A DNA stretch of 64,000 nucleotides from positions 124,001-188,000 of the forward strand of contig NZ_AFPJ01000028.1 in the NCBI RefSeq assembly GCF_000220505.1, written 5' to 3'. Source of the stretch: Microbulbifer agarilyticus S89. GTDB lineage: Bacteria; Pseudomonadota; Gammaproteobacteria; Pseudomonadales; Cellvibrionaceae. Positions 19,513 to 27,857 of the stretch are shown one piece after another. A model generated the notes under the pieces. It saw only the letters and a program-made list of their open reading frames with translations. It ran no database searches and was not told the origin of the DNA. Made by a program: the position numbers and the translations under genes. Numbering within the stretch: the first letter of the stretch is position 1; the number at the start of each line of letters is the position of its first letter.

Positions 19513-20340
19513 TTATTTAGACATTTCGTAGGGGTCGTAGCCTTCCCGCGGGCAGCCATCTTCATTGACTGCCATGCCCATGGGTGTATTCGGGCAGAGA
19601 TCGAGATAGTCCGGCACGCCATCGCCGTCGGTGTCGATGGGGCATCCGCGAACATCCACATCGATACCCGGCGGTGTCTGCGGACATTCGTCGGCATCGT
19701 CATACACGCCGTCACCATCGCGATCGTAAATCGCCACCGGGTCCTCGCCCCACTGGTAGCCGATGGACATACTCACATAGGCGTCGAGGCCACTCTCCTC
19801 CACACCCTGGAAACCGCGCGCATCGCCGCGCACTTGCCAGCGCGGGTGCAGACGGTACTTCACACCCATGCCAAAGTTGACCATGGTCTGGCGGCGGTGC
19901 CAGTCAAACGGGTAGCCGTAGGTGTCCTCGTCGATACGCAACTCGCCAACACCCGCCACCACATAGGGCTGCCAGTCGTAGTTGCCGCAAAAGCGGCCAG
20001 CGAATTGATACAGCAGGTCGAGGTGATAATTCTGCACTTCGACGTCCTCAAACGTATCCTCTACGTTGACGCTGAAGTAGTTATACACACCTTCCAGAGC
20101 CCAGCGATCGGTAACGTTATAGCCAAAGCCAATACCGCCGCCAGCGCGGTCTTCCAGCTCAAAACCGAAGTAGGGAGTGCCGTCGAGGCGCTGGTCGTCA
20201 AACCAGTAATAGCCGCCGTTGAGATACAGGTTGAGGGTGCCTTCCGCATCGGATACAGCCTGGCCACTGGACAGGAGCAGGGCGCCGCCAAGTAGCAGCG
20301 TGCGCGGGAATTTGCGGGCGAGGGTGGGGCTTGTTGTCAT
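19513..20340 (-). CDS. Outer-membrane beta-barrel protein with thrombospondin type 3-like Ca repeats
   Basis: 275 aa. Signal peptide (FPRTLLLGGALLLSSGQAVS), then an OmpA-like eight-strand barrel (about 35-205) with alternating aromatic strands such as LNLYLNGGYYWFDD and ending near YVSMSIGYQWGE. Two or three Asp-rich TSP3-like repeats follow (DRDGDGVYDDADECPQTPPG, DTDGDGVPDYLDLCPNTP). In most relatives an OmpA-C peptidoglycan-binding domain comes next; here the protein stops after the repeats (NEDGCPREGYDPYEMSK). The ATG at 20340 is chosen, with GGAG 6 nt upstream. Convergent with the ABC-F gene. Confidence 0.82.
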   Translation of the reverse strand: MTTSPTLARKFPRTLLLGGALLLSSGQAVSDAEGTLNLYLNGGYYWFDDQRLDGTPYFGFELEDRAGGGIGFGYNVTDRWALEGVYNYFSVNVEDTFEDVEVQNYHLDLLYQFAGRFCGNYDWQPYVVAGVGELRIDEDTYGYPFDWHRRQTMVNFGMGVKYRLHPRWQVRGDARGFQGVEESGLDAYVSMSIGYQWGEDPVAIYDRDGDGVYDDADECPQTPPGIDVDVRGCPIDTDGDGVPDYLDLCPNTPMGMAVNEDGCPREGYDPYEMSK

Positions 20341-20429
20341 TGTTGCTCCGGAGCATCCATTTACCGGTAGACACAAGATAGCACAGCGAACCGCGGCCCA
20401 TTTCCCGCGCGGCTCGCCATGCTGTCGGT

Positions 20430-21167
20430 TTATTTTCTTTTGTACAGCAGGTCCCACACGCCGTGGCCAAGGCGCTCACCGCGACGCTCGAATTTAGTCT
20501 GCGGACGGAATTCCGGACGCGGGGCGTATTGCCCTTTGCCGGAGGTATTCTCCAGCAAGTCCTCGGCTTCGAGGACTTCAAGCATTTGCTCGGCGTAGTT
20601 TTCCCAGTCGGTCGCCATGTGCATCAGCGCGCCGGGCTTCAATTTACTGCACAGCAGTTTCACGAATTCGGGCTGCACAATACGGCGTTTGTTGTGCTTT
20701 TTCTTGTGCCACGGATCGGGAAAATACAGCTGGAAACGATCCAGGCTGGCGTCGGGAATACAGTCGTTTAGCACGTCGATGGCATCGGCCATATACACGC
20801 GCAGGTTTTTTACTTCGTCCTTACCGGCATTATTAATCAGACGACCGACACCCGGTGGGTGCACTTCGATGCCAATGAAGTGTTTGTCCTGCTCGGCCTT
20901 GGTCATTTCCAGCAAGGAATCACCCATGCCGAAACCGATCTCCAATACCACAGGGGCCTCGCCACCGAAAACCTCTGCCGGGTTGATTGCGCCATCGTAG
21001 AGAGACAGGCCAAACGTTCCCCAGTAGTTATCAAACGCGTTACGCTGACCTTCGGTCATACGCCCGCCACGGATAACGTAGCTACGGATGGATTTCTTTT
21101 TGAACTCGGTGCGGTAGGGAAACTCTTCTTCCTCACCCGCTTTTTCGTTATTTGGCTCTTCTTGCAT
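20430..21167 (-). CDS. trmB: tRNA (guanine-N7-)-methyltransferase
   Basis: 245 aa. Methylates G46 of tRNA with S-adenosylmethionine. Motifs: SAM-binding LEIGFGMGDSLLEM, GIEVHPPGVGRLI, and the family hallmark FPDPWHKKKHNKRRIVQPEF. The N-terminal 20 residues are acidic and variable. Transcribed away from the region that holds repeat copy B. Confidence 0.95.
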   Translation of the reverse strand: MQEEPNNEKAGEEEEFPYRTEFKKKSIRSYVIRGGRMTEGQRNAFDNYWGTFGLSLYDGAINPAEVFGGEAPVVLEIGFGMGDSLLEMTKAEQDKHFIGIEVHPPGVGRLINNAGKDEVKNLRVYMADAIDVLNDCIPDASLDRFQLYFPDPWHKKKHNKRRIVQPEFVKLLCSKLKPGALMHMATDWENYAEQMLEVLEAEDLLENTSGKGQYAPRPEFRPQTKFERRGERLGHGVWDLLYKRK

Positions 21168-21232
21168 CTTTGTTTGGTTACCTCTTTACCCCGGAGCACG
21201 ATTCTTGGGTGCTTCGTAGCTTAGTTCTGGGC

Positions 21233-21358
21233 GGTCAAGCACCGGGTATAAGTTTTCAGAACCAGGCTAGGCGCCCCCCTGTGAACCCATCCATGGGCAC
21301 TGCGGCGGCGACGTCCCTGTCGCCGACGCTTCTGAAAACGCATCCCCGGCCCTTGACC
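21233..21358. repeat. Three-way-junction repeat, copy B
   Basis: Outer arms 21233-21261 and 21330-21358 pair over 29 bp with five mismatches, the most decayed long stem of the set. Hairpin 1 is CCCAT-CC-ATGGG (21286-21297). Hairpin 2 is CGGCGAC (21306-21312) with GTCGCCG (21319-21325), loop GTCCCT. The central 51 nt repeat copy C in inverted orientation with one mismatch. Confidence 0.78.
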
Positions 21359-21374
21359 TTCGATTCGTAGTTTC

Positions 21375-21752
21375 TTACTTCGTATAACCTAGGGTGGCGA
21401 CAAACAGGGCTACCCAGCCTCCGATCATCAGCGTGCCACCAAGTGGTGTGATTGGTCCGAGGATTCTCGGTCCACCAAAGGTCAGGCCGTAAAGGCTGCC
21501 TGAGAAAAATAAAATGCCAACCGCGAAAAGCGCGCCGCTCACAATCAGTGAGGTTTTTGCACCAATTTGCTGGATCAAAATAGCCACGGCAATCAGTGCC
21601 AGCGCGTGAATCATCTGATAGTGCACGCCCGTTTTGTAGGCTTCCAACAGATTTTCCGCGACCTTGTCACGCAGCCCATGAGCGCCAAAGGCGCCGAGCA
21701 TAACGCCGGTGCCACCAAAAAATGCGGCTAGCAATAAATACAATTTAGCCAT
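21375..21752 (-). CDS. DUF423 family membrane protein (YgdD-like)
   Basis: 125 aa with four membrane segments. The start AKLYLLLAAFFGGTGVMLGA and the motif FGAHGLR are typical of the DUF423/YgdD family, whose role is unknown. The ATG at 21752 has AAGGA 8 nt upstream; a longer in-frame reading enters the intergenic repeat region. The gene is flanked by inverted copies B and C of the structured repeat. Confidence 0.88.
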   Translation of the reverse strand: MAKLYLLLAAFFGGTGVMLGAFGAHGLRDKVAENLLEAYKTGVHYQMIHALALIAVAILIQQIGAKTSLIVSGALFAVGILFFSGSLYGLTFGGPRILGPITPLGGTLMIGGWVALFVATLGYTK

Positions 21753-21801
21753 CAGGGTTTTCCTTTCCAATCGGCAATCGAAGTACAGGGGTCGCTGCAA
21801 A

Positions 21802-21913
21802 GGGGAGGTGCCGGGTGCTGTTTTTTGAAAGCGTCGGCGACAGGGACGTCGCCGCCGCAGCGCCCATGGATGGGTTCACAGCGGTTTCAAAAAGCAGCAC
21901 CCGGTGCCTCCCC
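21802..21913. repeat. Three-way-junction repeat, copy C
   Basis: Outer arms 21802-21830 and 21885-21913 pair over 29 bp with three mismatches, all of them T-G or G-T on the plus strand. Hairpin 2 is CGGCGAC (21835-21841) with GTCGCCG (21848-21854), loop AGGGAC. Hairpin 1 is CCCAT-GG-ATGGG (21863-21874). The motif order is the reverse complement of copy B. It lies between rpoH and the DUF423 gene. Confidence 0.82.
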
Positions 21914-22019
21914 GCCACCAGGCTCGCTTTAAAACTGAATACCACTAAACCGAGCAACCCACATACGAAAAAACCGCGCCAGTAGCGCGGTTCTTTCATC
22001 CAGTTGGGTCAGAGCGCGG

Positions 22020-22874
<855 letters not shown>

Positions 22875-23223
22875 TCAGGATTCTCCTCGTATCGTATTGC
22901 CCCGCTTGGCACTTGCTGCCCGGACTGTTTCTTACCGGGACCAGTAGTTTGCGGCGGCTGCTCCGTTCGGCCCTGGACTGTTCAGCCTTTAAGCGGCACC
23001 GAGAGAGCAAAGTCGGCCACAGTGTAGCATTCGCAACGGGAAATGGAACCCCGTTGGCTGACGCCGGGCATCGCGCGCCAAGCCTTGAAATACGGGAGGT
23101 TAGAGCAGTTATCCACAGCAGAAGTTCCGGGGCGCGCCCGCGCTTTACCAATCTTTGTAGACTACCCGGTCAAACGACTCGAATGGTCGACGAGAGGAGC
23201 TGAGCGAGCGCTTGGATCGGACG
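22875..23223 (-). promoter_or_regulatory. rpoH upstream region (349 bp)
   Basis: Long leader between ftsX and rpoH. Apart from the P3-like promoter at 23100-23128 I see no clear sigma-70 promoter and no terminator for ftsX. If transcription starts at about 23093, the rpoH mRNA has a leader of about 220 nt, long enough for a folded thermosensor, but no specific fold is claimed. Confidence 0.5.
23100..23128 (-). promoter_or_regulatory. Sigma-E-like rpoH promoter with DnaA box in the spacer
   Basis: On the minus strand GGAACTT (23128-23122) and TCTAA (23104-23100) are separated by 17 bp, close to the sigma-E consensus GGAACTT-N16-TCnAA. The spacer holds TGTGGATAA, the exact complement of the DnaA box TTATCCACA (23109-23117 plus strand). 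E. coli rpoH P3 is sigma-E dependent and also has a DnaA box between its -35 and -10, so the layout looks conserved. Confidence 0.7.
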
Positions 23224-24240
23224 TTAGCGCGGCTGAATCGCGGAGATATGTCGCGCCACTGCCAACCAGGCACCGGTCAGCCCGAGCAGGGCGGCGCCGC
23301 CGGCCAGACCGACCAGATAGGTAAACCCCGGGCCATCGAGGCGGAAGCCGCTGCCGTAGAGGTTCGCCAGCCCGCTGACCGGCCCCGCCAGCAGCCATAC
23401 ACCGCCACTCACCAGCAGCCAGGCAATCAGGCCGCCGACCAGGCCATACACCAGACCCGTGTACAGGAAGGGGCGGCGCACAAATGCATCTGTGGCGCCT
23501 ACCAGTTTCACCACCAGGATTTCATCCCGGCGGTTTTCGATATGCAGGCGGATACTGTTTACCACCACCAGCAGCACCCCCAGCGCCAGCAATAGTGCCA
23601 GCCCCATGCTCATGCGCTGCCCCAGCTCGGTAAGCTGCGCCAGACGCTGCACCCAGGCCATATCCAGCACTACGGAATCTGTCATCGCATTGGCGCGCAG
23701 GCGTGTGGCCAACGCCTCCAGAGAGCTCGTATCAGAGCCGCGCGGGCGCACCAGCAGTACCGCTGGCAACGGATTGCTGTCCATACCCAGCAGCGCATCC
23801 CCGAGACCGGAGGACTGCTGGAACTCCGCGAGTGCCTGCTCCGGCGAAATGTACGTTACCCCGGCCACCAGTGGATCACCGCGCAAATCGTCGGCGAACG
23901 ACTGCACCGCGCTCTCGCGGGCGCGTTTGTGCAGGAACACCGAGATCTGTGGCTGCCCATCCCAGGCGGCCACCGCCTTCTGGAAGTTAGTAAGCCCCAA
24001 CTGCAGTGCGGCCGGCAGGGCCAGGGCAATGGCGATCACCAGTGCGGTCATGCCACTGGACATGGGGGAGGCAAAGAAACGCACCCAGGACTCGCGCCAC
24101 ATTTCGCGGTGGTGGTTGGTCCAGCTACTGAAGCGGTCGCCCACACCGGTGCGCGCGGTCACCGCACCCGCGGAGCGGCTGCGTTCGGGCGGATTGGCAG
24201 GGGGCTTAGTACGCTGGTTCACGGCTCGGGTATCCGTCAT
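23224..24240 (-). CDS. ftsX: Cell division protein FtsX
   Basis: 338 aa. ABC-like permease that couples FtsE ATPase activity to activation of septal amidases. A cytoplasmic N-terminus of about 60 aa, one membrane segment (about 62-85), a periplasmic loop, and three C-terminal segments of the FtsX fold (MGLALLLALGVLLVVVNSIR; ENRRDEILVVKLVGATDAFV). It overlaps ftsE by 35 nt, implying a coupled operon. Confidence 0.95.
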   Translation of the reverse strand: MTDTRAVNQRTKPPANPPERSRSAGAVTARTGVGDRFSSWTNHHREMWRESWVRFFASPMSSGMTALVIAIALALPAALQLGLTNFQKAVAAWDGQPQISVFLHKRARESAVQSFADDLRGDPLVAGVTYISPEQALAEFQQSSGLGDALLGMDSNPLPAVLLVRPRGSDTSSLEALATRLRANAMTDSVVLDMAWVQRLAQLTELGQRMSMGLALLLALGVLLVVVNSIRLHIENRRDEILVVKLVGATDAFVRRPFLYTGLVYGLVGGLIAWLLVSGGVWLLAGPVSGLANLYGSGFRLDGPGFTYLVGLAGGAALLGLTGAWLAVARHISAIQPR

Positions 24241-24889
24241 AGATCAACTGGCCTTGCTGCAGCGTCAGCACTCGCTGGCGCATGCGCGCAATCAATTCGA
24301 GGTCGTGGCTGGCGATCAGCACGGTGGTGCCCACCGCATTAAACTGCCGGAACAACCCCATGATTTCCTCGGACAGCTTCGGGTCCAGGTTACCGGTGGG
24401 CTCATCCGCCACCAGCAGGGCGGGCTTGTTCACCACCGCGCGGGCAATGCCCACGCGCTGCTGTTCACCGCCGGACAGCACGATGGGATTCTGTTTCTCT
24501 TTGTGTAGCAGGCCAACCTTGTCCAGCGCGGCGCGCGCGCGGCGGCCCACTTCGCGCCGGCTGCATCCGGAAACCGACAGCGGCAAGGCAACGTTGTCGA
24601 ACACGCTGCGATCGAACAGCAACTGGTGGTTCTGGAAAACGATGCCGAGATTGCGGCGGTAATAGGGAATCTGGCTATTGCGCAGGCGATTCAGGTTCTG
24701 GCCACCAACGATGATGCTGCCACGGGTAGGGCGCTCGATGGCGGTGAGGAGTTTGAGCAAGGTGCTTTTGCCGGCACCAGAGTGGCCGGTCAGGAACACC
24801 ATCTCGGCGCGATCAATCTCCAGACTGACGCGCCCCAGCGCATCCTGGCCGGACTCGTAGCGTTTGTTGACGTTATCAAACTGGATCAT
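24206..24889 (-). CDS. ftsE: Cell division ATP-binding protein FtsE
   Basis: 227 aa ABC ATPase. Walker A GHSGAGKST, Q-loop FQNH, signature VLSGGEQQRVGIARA, Walker B LLVADEPTGN and switch SHD are all present. The ATG at 24889 (MIQFDNVNKRYESG) is chosen by homology; upstream extension goes into the region of repeat D. No Shine-Dalgarno sequence is present. In its place there is an A-rich run (AAGAACAACAAAAAC, minus strand, 24910-24896) like an Hfq/Crc site. Confidence 0.94.
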   Translation of the reverse strand: MIQFDNVNKRYESGQDALGRVSLEIDRAEMVFLTGHSGAGKSTLLKLLTAIERPTRGSIIVGGQNLNRLRNSQIPYYRRNLGIVFQNHQLLFDRSVFDNVALPLSVSGCSRREVGRRARAALDKVGLLHKEKQNPIVLSGGEQQRVGIARAVVNKPALLVADEPTGNLDPKLSEEIMGLFRQFNAVGTTVLIASHDLELIARMRQRVLTLQQGQLIYDGYPSREPAY

Positions 24890-24895
24890 GAGCGC

Positions 24896-24910
24896 GTTTT
24901 TGTTGTTCTT
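24896..24910 (-). promoter_or_regulatory. A-rich (AAN)n motif before ftsE, possible Hfq/Crc site
   Basis: On the minus strand AAGAACAACAAAAAC makes five successive AAN triplets ending 6 nt before the ftsE ATG, where a ribosome-binding site would be. In Pseudomonas, Hfq with Crc represses mRNAs that have AAnAAnAA-type motifs near the start. A crc gene is present in this window (42276). The link is inference only. Confidence 0.35.
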
Positions 24911-24959
24911 AAATTCGGCGGTGGCACACTCTATTCGAACATACCCTACTCTGCGCGAA

Positions 24960-25073
24960 GGTACTGATACCGGGTACAACTTTCTGAGACCTTCCGCGAG
25001 AGGGACCTCGCGGAAGAGCCCCCAGGGATGGGTTCACGGCGTGTCTCAGAAAGTTGTACCCGGTAGCAGTACC
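24960..25073. repeat. Three-way-junction repeat, copy D (best preserved)
   Basis: Outer arms 24960-24990 and 25043-25073 pair over 31 bp with a single mismatch. Hairpin 2 is a perfect 10-bp stem CTTCCGCGAG (24991-25000) with CTCGCGGAAG (25007-25016), loop AGGGAC. Hairpin 1 reads CCCATCCCTGGG on the minus strand (25021-25032). It sits between ftsY and ftsE, which are normally adjacent in one operon. Confidence 0.88.
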
Positions 25074-25135
25074 GCCACCTAACTTCCCAAGTTCGTACCA
25101 CGAACTCCAAAACAGTCTCTCGCAAATGCGGATTA

Positions 25136-26425
25136 TCAGCCCTGAGCGCGATTAAACAGCGCCGCCACAAAGTCTTTGGCCACAAATGGCTGCAGGTCTT
25201 CGGCCTGCTCCCCCACGCCGATAAAGCGTACCGGAATCCCCAGCTTCTGTGCCAGCGCAAAAATCACCCCGCCCTTGGCGGTGCCATCGAGCTTGGTCAG
25301 TACCAGACCGCTGACCCCCGCAGAATCCTTGAAAGTCTCCGCCTGCGACAGCGCATTCTGGCCGGTACCCGCATCCAGCACCAGCAGCACTTCGTGTGGC
25401 GCGGCGCCGTCGAGCTTGCCCATCACACGGCGCACCTTGGAAAGCTCTTCCATCAGGTTCGACTTGTTGTGCAGGCGCCCGGCGGTATCGGCGATCACCA
25501 CATCGACGCTGCGGGATTGCGCGGACTGTATCGCGTCAAAGATCACCGAGGCGCTATCCGCGCCGGTGTGCTGGGCCACAACCGGTACATTGTGGCGCTG
25601 CCCCCAAACCTGCAGCTGCTCCACTGCAGCGGCACGGAAGGTATCGCCGGCGGCGAGCATCACCGACTTGCCCTCATTCAGGTAGCGGTGGGCGAGCTTG
25701 CCGATGGTAGTGGTCTTACCCACACCATTCACGCCAACCACCAGAATCACAAATGGCTTTTTACTCTCGTCGATCGCCAGCGGCGCTTCGACCTTGTCCA
25801 GTAAGCCGGCCAGCTCTTCCTGCAGCGCCTTGTAAAGCGCCTCACCATCAGACAGCTCGCGACGGGAAACCCGCTCGGTGAGGCGGTCGATAATCTCGGT
25901 GGTAGCATCGACGCCCACGTCCGCCATCAGCAGCTGGGTCTCCAGCTCCTCCATCAGATCTTCATCGATTTCCTTGGCACCCAGGAACAGGTTGCCCATA
26001 CCTTCGGCAAACTGGCTGCTGGTGCGCGACAGGCCGCGGCGAATGCGCGCGAAGAAGCCCTCTTTCTTGGGCTTTTCCTGTACCGGTTCCTGTACTGGCT
26101 CCTGTACTGGTTCGACAATCGGCTGCGGGGGTTCCTCCACCGGCACGGGCTCTGGCGCCTTATCTGCCACATCCGCGACCACGGCTGCGGCCGGGTCGAA
26201 CCCGGACTCCGGGGCCTCTTCGGTGGAGAGATGCTCATCTTCCGTCTCTGCGGCTAACGCCGCAGCGGGCGCCTGCAGATTCTCCGGGATTACGAATTCC
26301 GCCTCTTCGCCGGCCGCTTCTTCGGCCACCTCCTCGGACAGAGGATGCTGGGACTCCGTGGGGGCTGCTGTATCCTCAGCGGCCTGGTCCTCGGACTTCT
26401 TTTTGCGCAGAAAATCAAAAATCAT
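25136..26425 (-). CDS. ftsY: Signal recognition particle receptor FtsY
   Basis: 429 aa. GTPase that docks SRP-ribosome complexes at the membrane. The acidic N-terminal A domain (1-125) is rich in Glu, Pro and Ala, contains three EPVQ units in a row (12-bp tandem repeats in the DNA near 26090-26125), and begins with a basic segment MIFDFLRKKK. The NG domain shows VGVNGVGKTTTIGKLA, DTFRAAAVEQL, DTAGRLHNKSNLMEEL, TKLDGTAKGG and the closing GVGEQAEDLQPF. Divergent from rsmD. Confidence 0.96.
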   Translation of the reverse strand: MIFDFLRKKKSEDQAAEDTAAPTESQHPLSEEVAEEAAGEEAEFVIPENLQAPAAALAAETEDEHLSTEEAPESGFDPAAAVVADVADKAPEPVPVEEPPQPIVEPVQEPVQEPVQEKPKKEGFFARIRRGLSRTSSQFAEGMGNLFLGAKEIDEDLMEELETQLLMADVGVDATTEIIDRLTERVSRRELSDGEALYKALQEELAGLLDKVEAPLAIDESKKPFVILVVGVNGVGKTTTIGKLAHRYLNEGKSVMLAAGDTFRAAAVEQLQVWGQRHNVPVVAQHTGADSASVIFDAIQSAQSRSVDVVIADTAGRLHNKSNLMEELSKVRRVMGKLDGAAPHEVLLVLDAGTGQNALSQAETFKDSAGVSGLVLTKLDGTAKGGVIFALAQKLGIPVRFIGVGEQAEDLQPFVAKDFVAALFNRAQG

Positions 26426-26573
26426 CGGGTGCGAATTCTTCGAAGGAGATAGGTGAAGGTCACTGCCACTGGCAGCCGGTCTTGGAAAGGCGCTAATCTT
26501 AGCACCGCTGACTGTTTAGCACACAGTGTGGCCCTGTCTAATTTACCGCTGTAGCAACTTCCCCGGACAACCG

Positions 26574-27170
26574 ATGCCCAGAAACCGCCGCCCTCGGCCC
26601 AGTAAACCGTCTTCCGCCACACAAGCCCCGAGCCAGCTGCGTATCATCGGCGGGCGCTGGCGCGGGCGCAAAGTCGCTTTTGCGCCGATCGACGGGCTGC
26701 GCCCAACCGGTGACCGGCTGCGCGAGACCCTGTTCAACTGGTTGCAGTTCCATCTGCCCGCAGCGCGCTGCCTGGATCTGTTTGCCGGTTCCGGCGCATT
26801 GGGGCTTGAGGCCCTGAGCCGCGGCGCCGCACATGTGGACTTTATCGAACTCGACGGCGGCGCCGCACGCATCCTGCGCGAGCAGCTGAAGTTGCTGCAG
26901 GCGGAGGGTGGCGAGGTGCACAACTGCGCCGCGCAGGTGTTCGCCAGCCAGGGCGGCCCGGCCTACGACGTAGTGTTTGTCGACCCGCCCTTCGCCGGGG
27001 ACCTGTGGGCAGACACCCTGAGCGCCCTCGTACAGAGCCAGCGGCTCGGCGATGGCACCCTGGTGTATGTGGAATCCCCGCGCGACACCGCGATTGGTGC
27101 GCCCGAGGGCTGGCAGCTGGAAAAAGAAAAGTATGCCGGACAGGTTTGTATGCGCCTGTTTCGGGTGTGA
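26574..27170 (+). CDS. rsmD: 16S rRNA (guanine966-N2)-methyltransferase RsmD
   Basis: 198 aa. The basic N-terminus leads into LRIIGGRWRGRKVAF and RPTGDRLRETLFNWL, the RNA-binding part. SAM motif LDLFAGSGALGLEALSRGA and catalytic motif VFVDPPF are clear. The ATG at 26574 is chosen; an upstream in-frame start lies in the ftsY promoter region. Divergent from ftsY, as in many gammaproteobacteria, and followed by coaD. Confidence 0.94.
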   Translation: MPRNRRPRPSKPSSATQAPSQLRIIGGRWRGRKVAFAPIDGLRPTGDRLRETLFNWLQFHLPAARCLDLFAGSGALGLEALSRGAAHVDFIELDGGAARILREQLKLLQAEGGEVHNCAAQVFASQGGPAYDVVFVDPPFAGDLWADTLSALVQSQRLGDGTLVYVESPRDTAIGAPEGWQLEKEKYAGQVCMRLFRV

Positions 27171-27240
27171 CCGCAGAGCGTAAATTCGAGACGTGAATCC
27201 CCACTATTCACCCAGCGGCTAACGAATTTGCCGCGACCTT

Positions 27241-27784
<544 letters not shown>

Positions 27785-27828
27785 GCGGTATCCGCCAACG
27801 CAACCTGGCCTACCAGTCTGATACACTC

Positions 27829-27856
27829 GGGCGATCCACATTTTTTCGGGTCGCCC
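27829..27856 (+). other. Stem-loop abutting the ggt start codon
   Basis: GGGCGA (27829-27834) can pair with TCGCCC (27851-27856), ending one base before the ggt GTG. There is no good Shine-Dalgarno sequence for ggt, so folding here could modulate initiation. A six-base stem may be chance. Confidence 0.3.
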
Positions 27857-27857
27857 A

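Noticed and set aside
21802-21913. All stem mismatches of copies C and E being G-U pairs as proof of a plus-strand RNA
   Set aside because: The flanking genes are on the minus strand, where the same positions would be A-C; with only five such sites it may reflect simple transitions.
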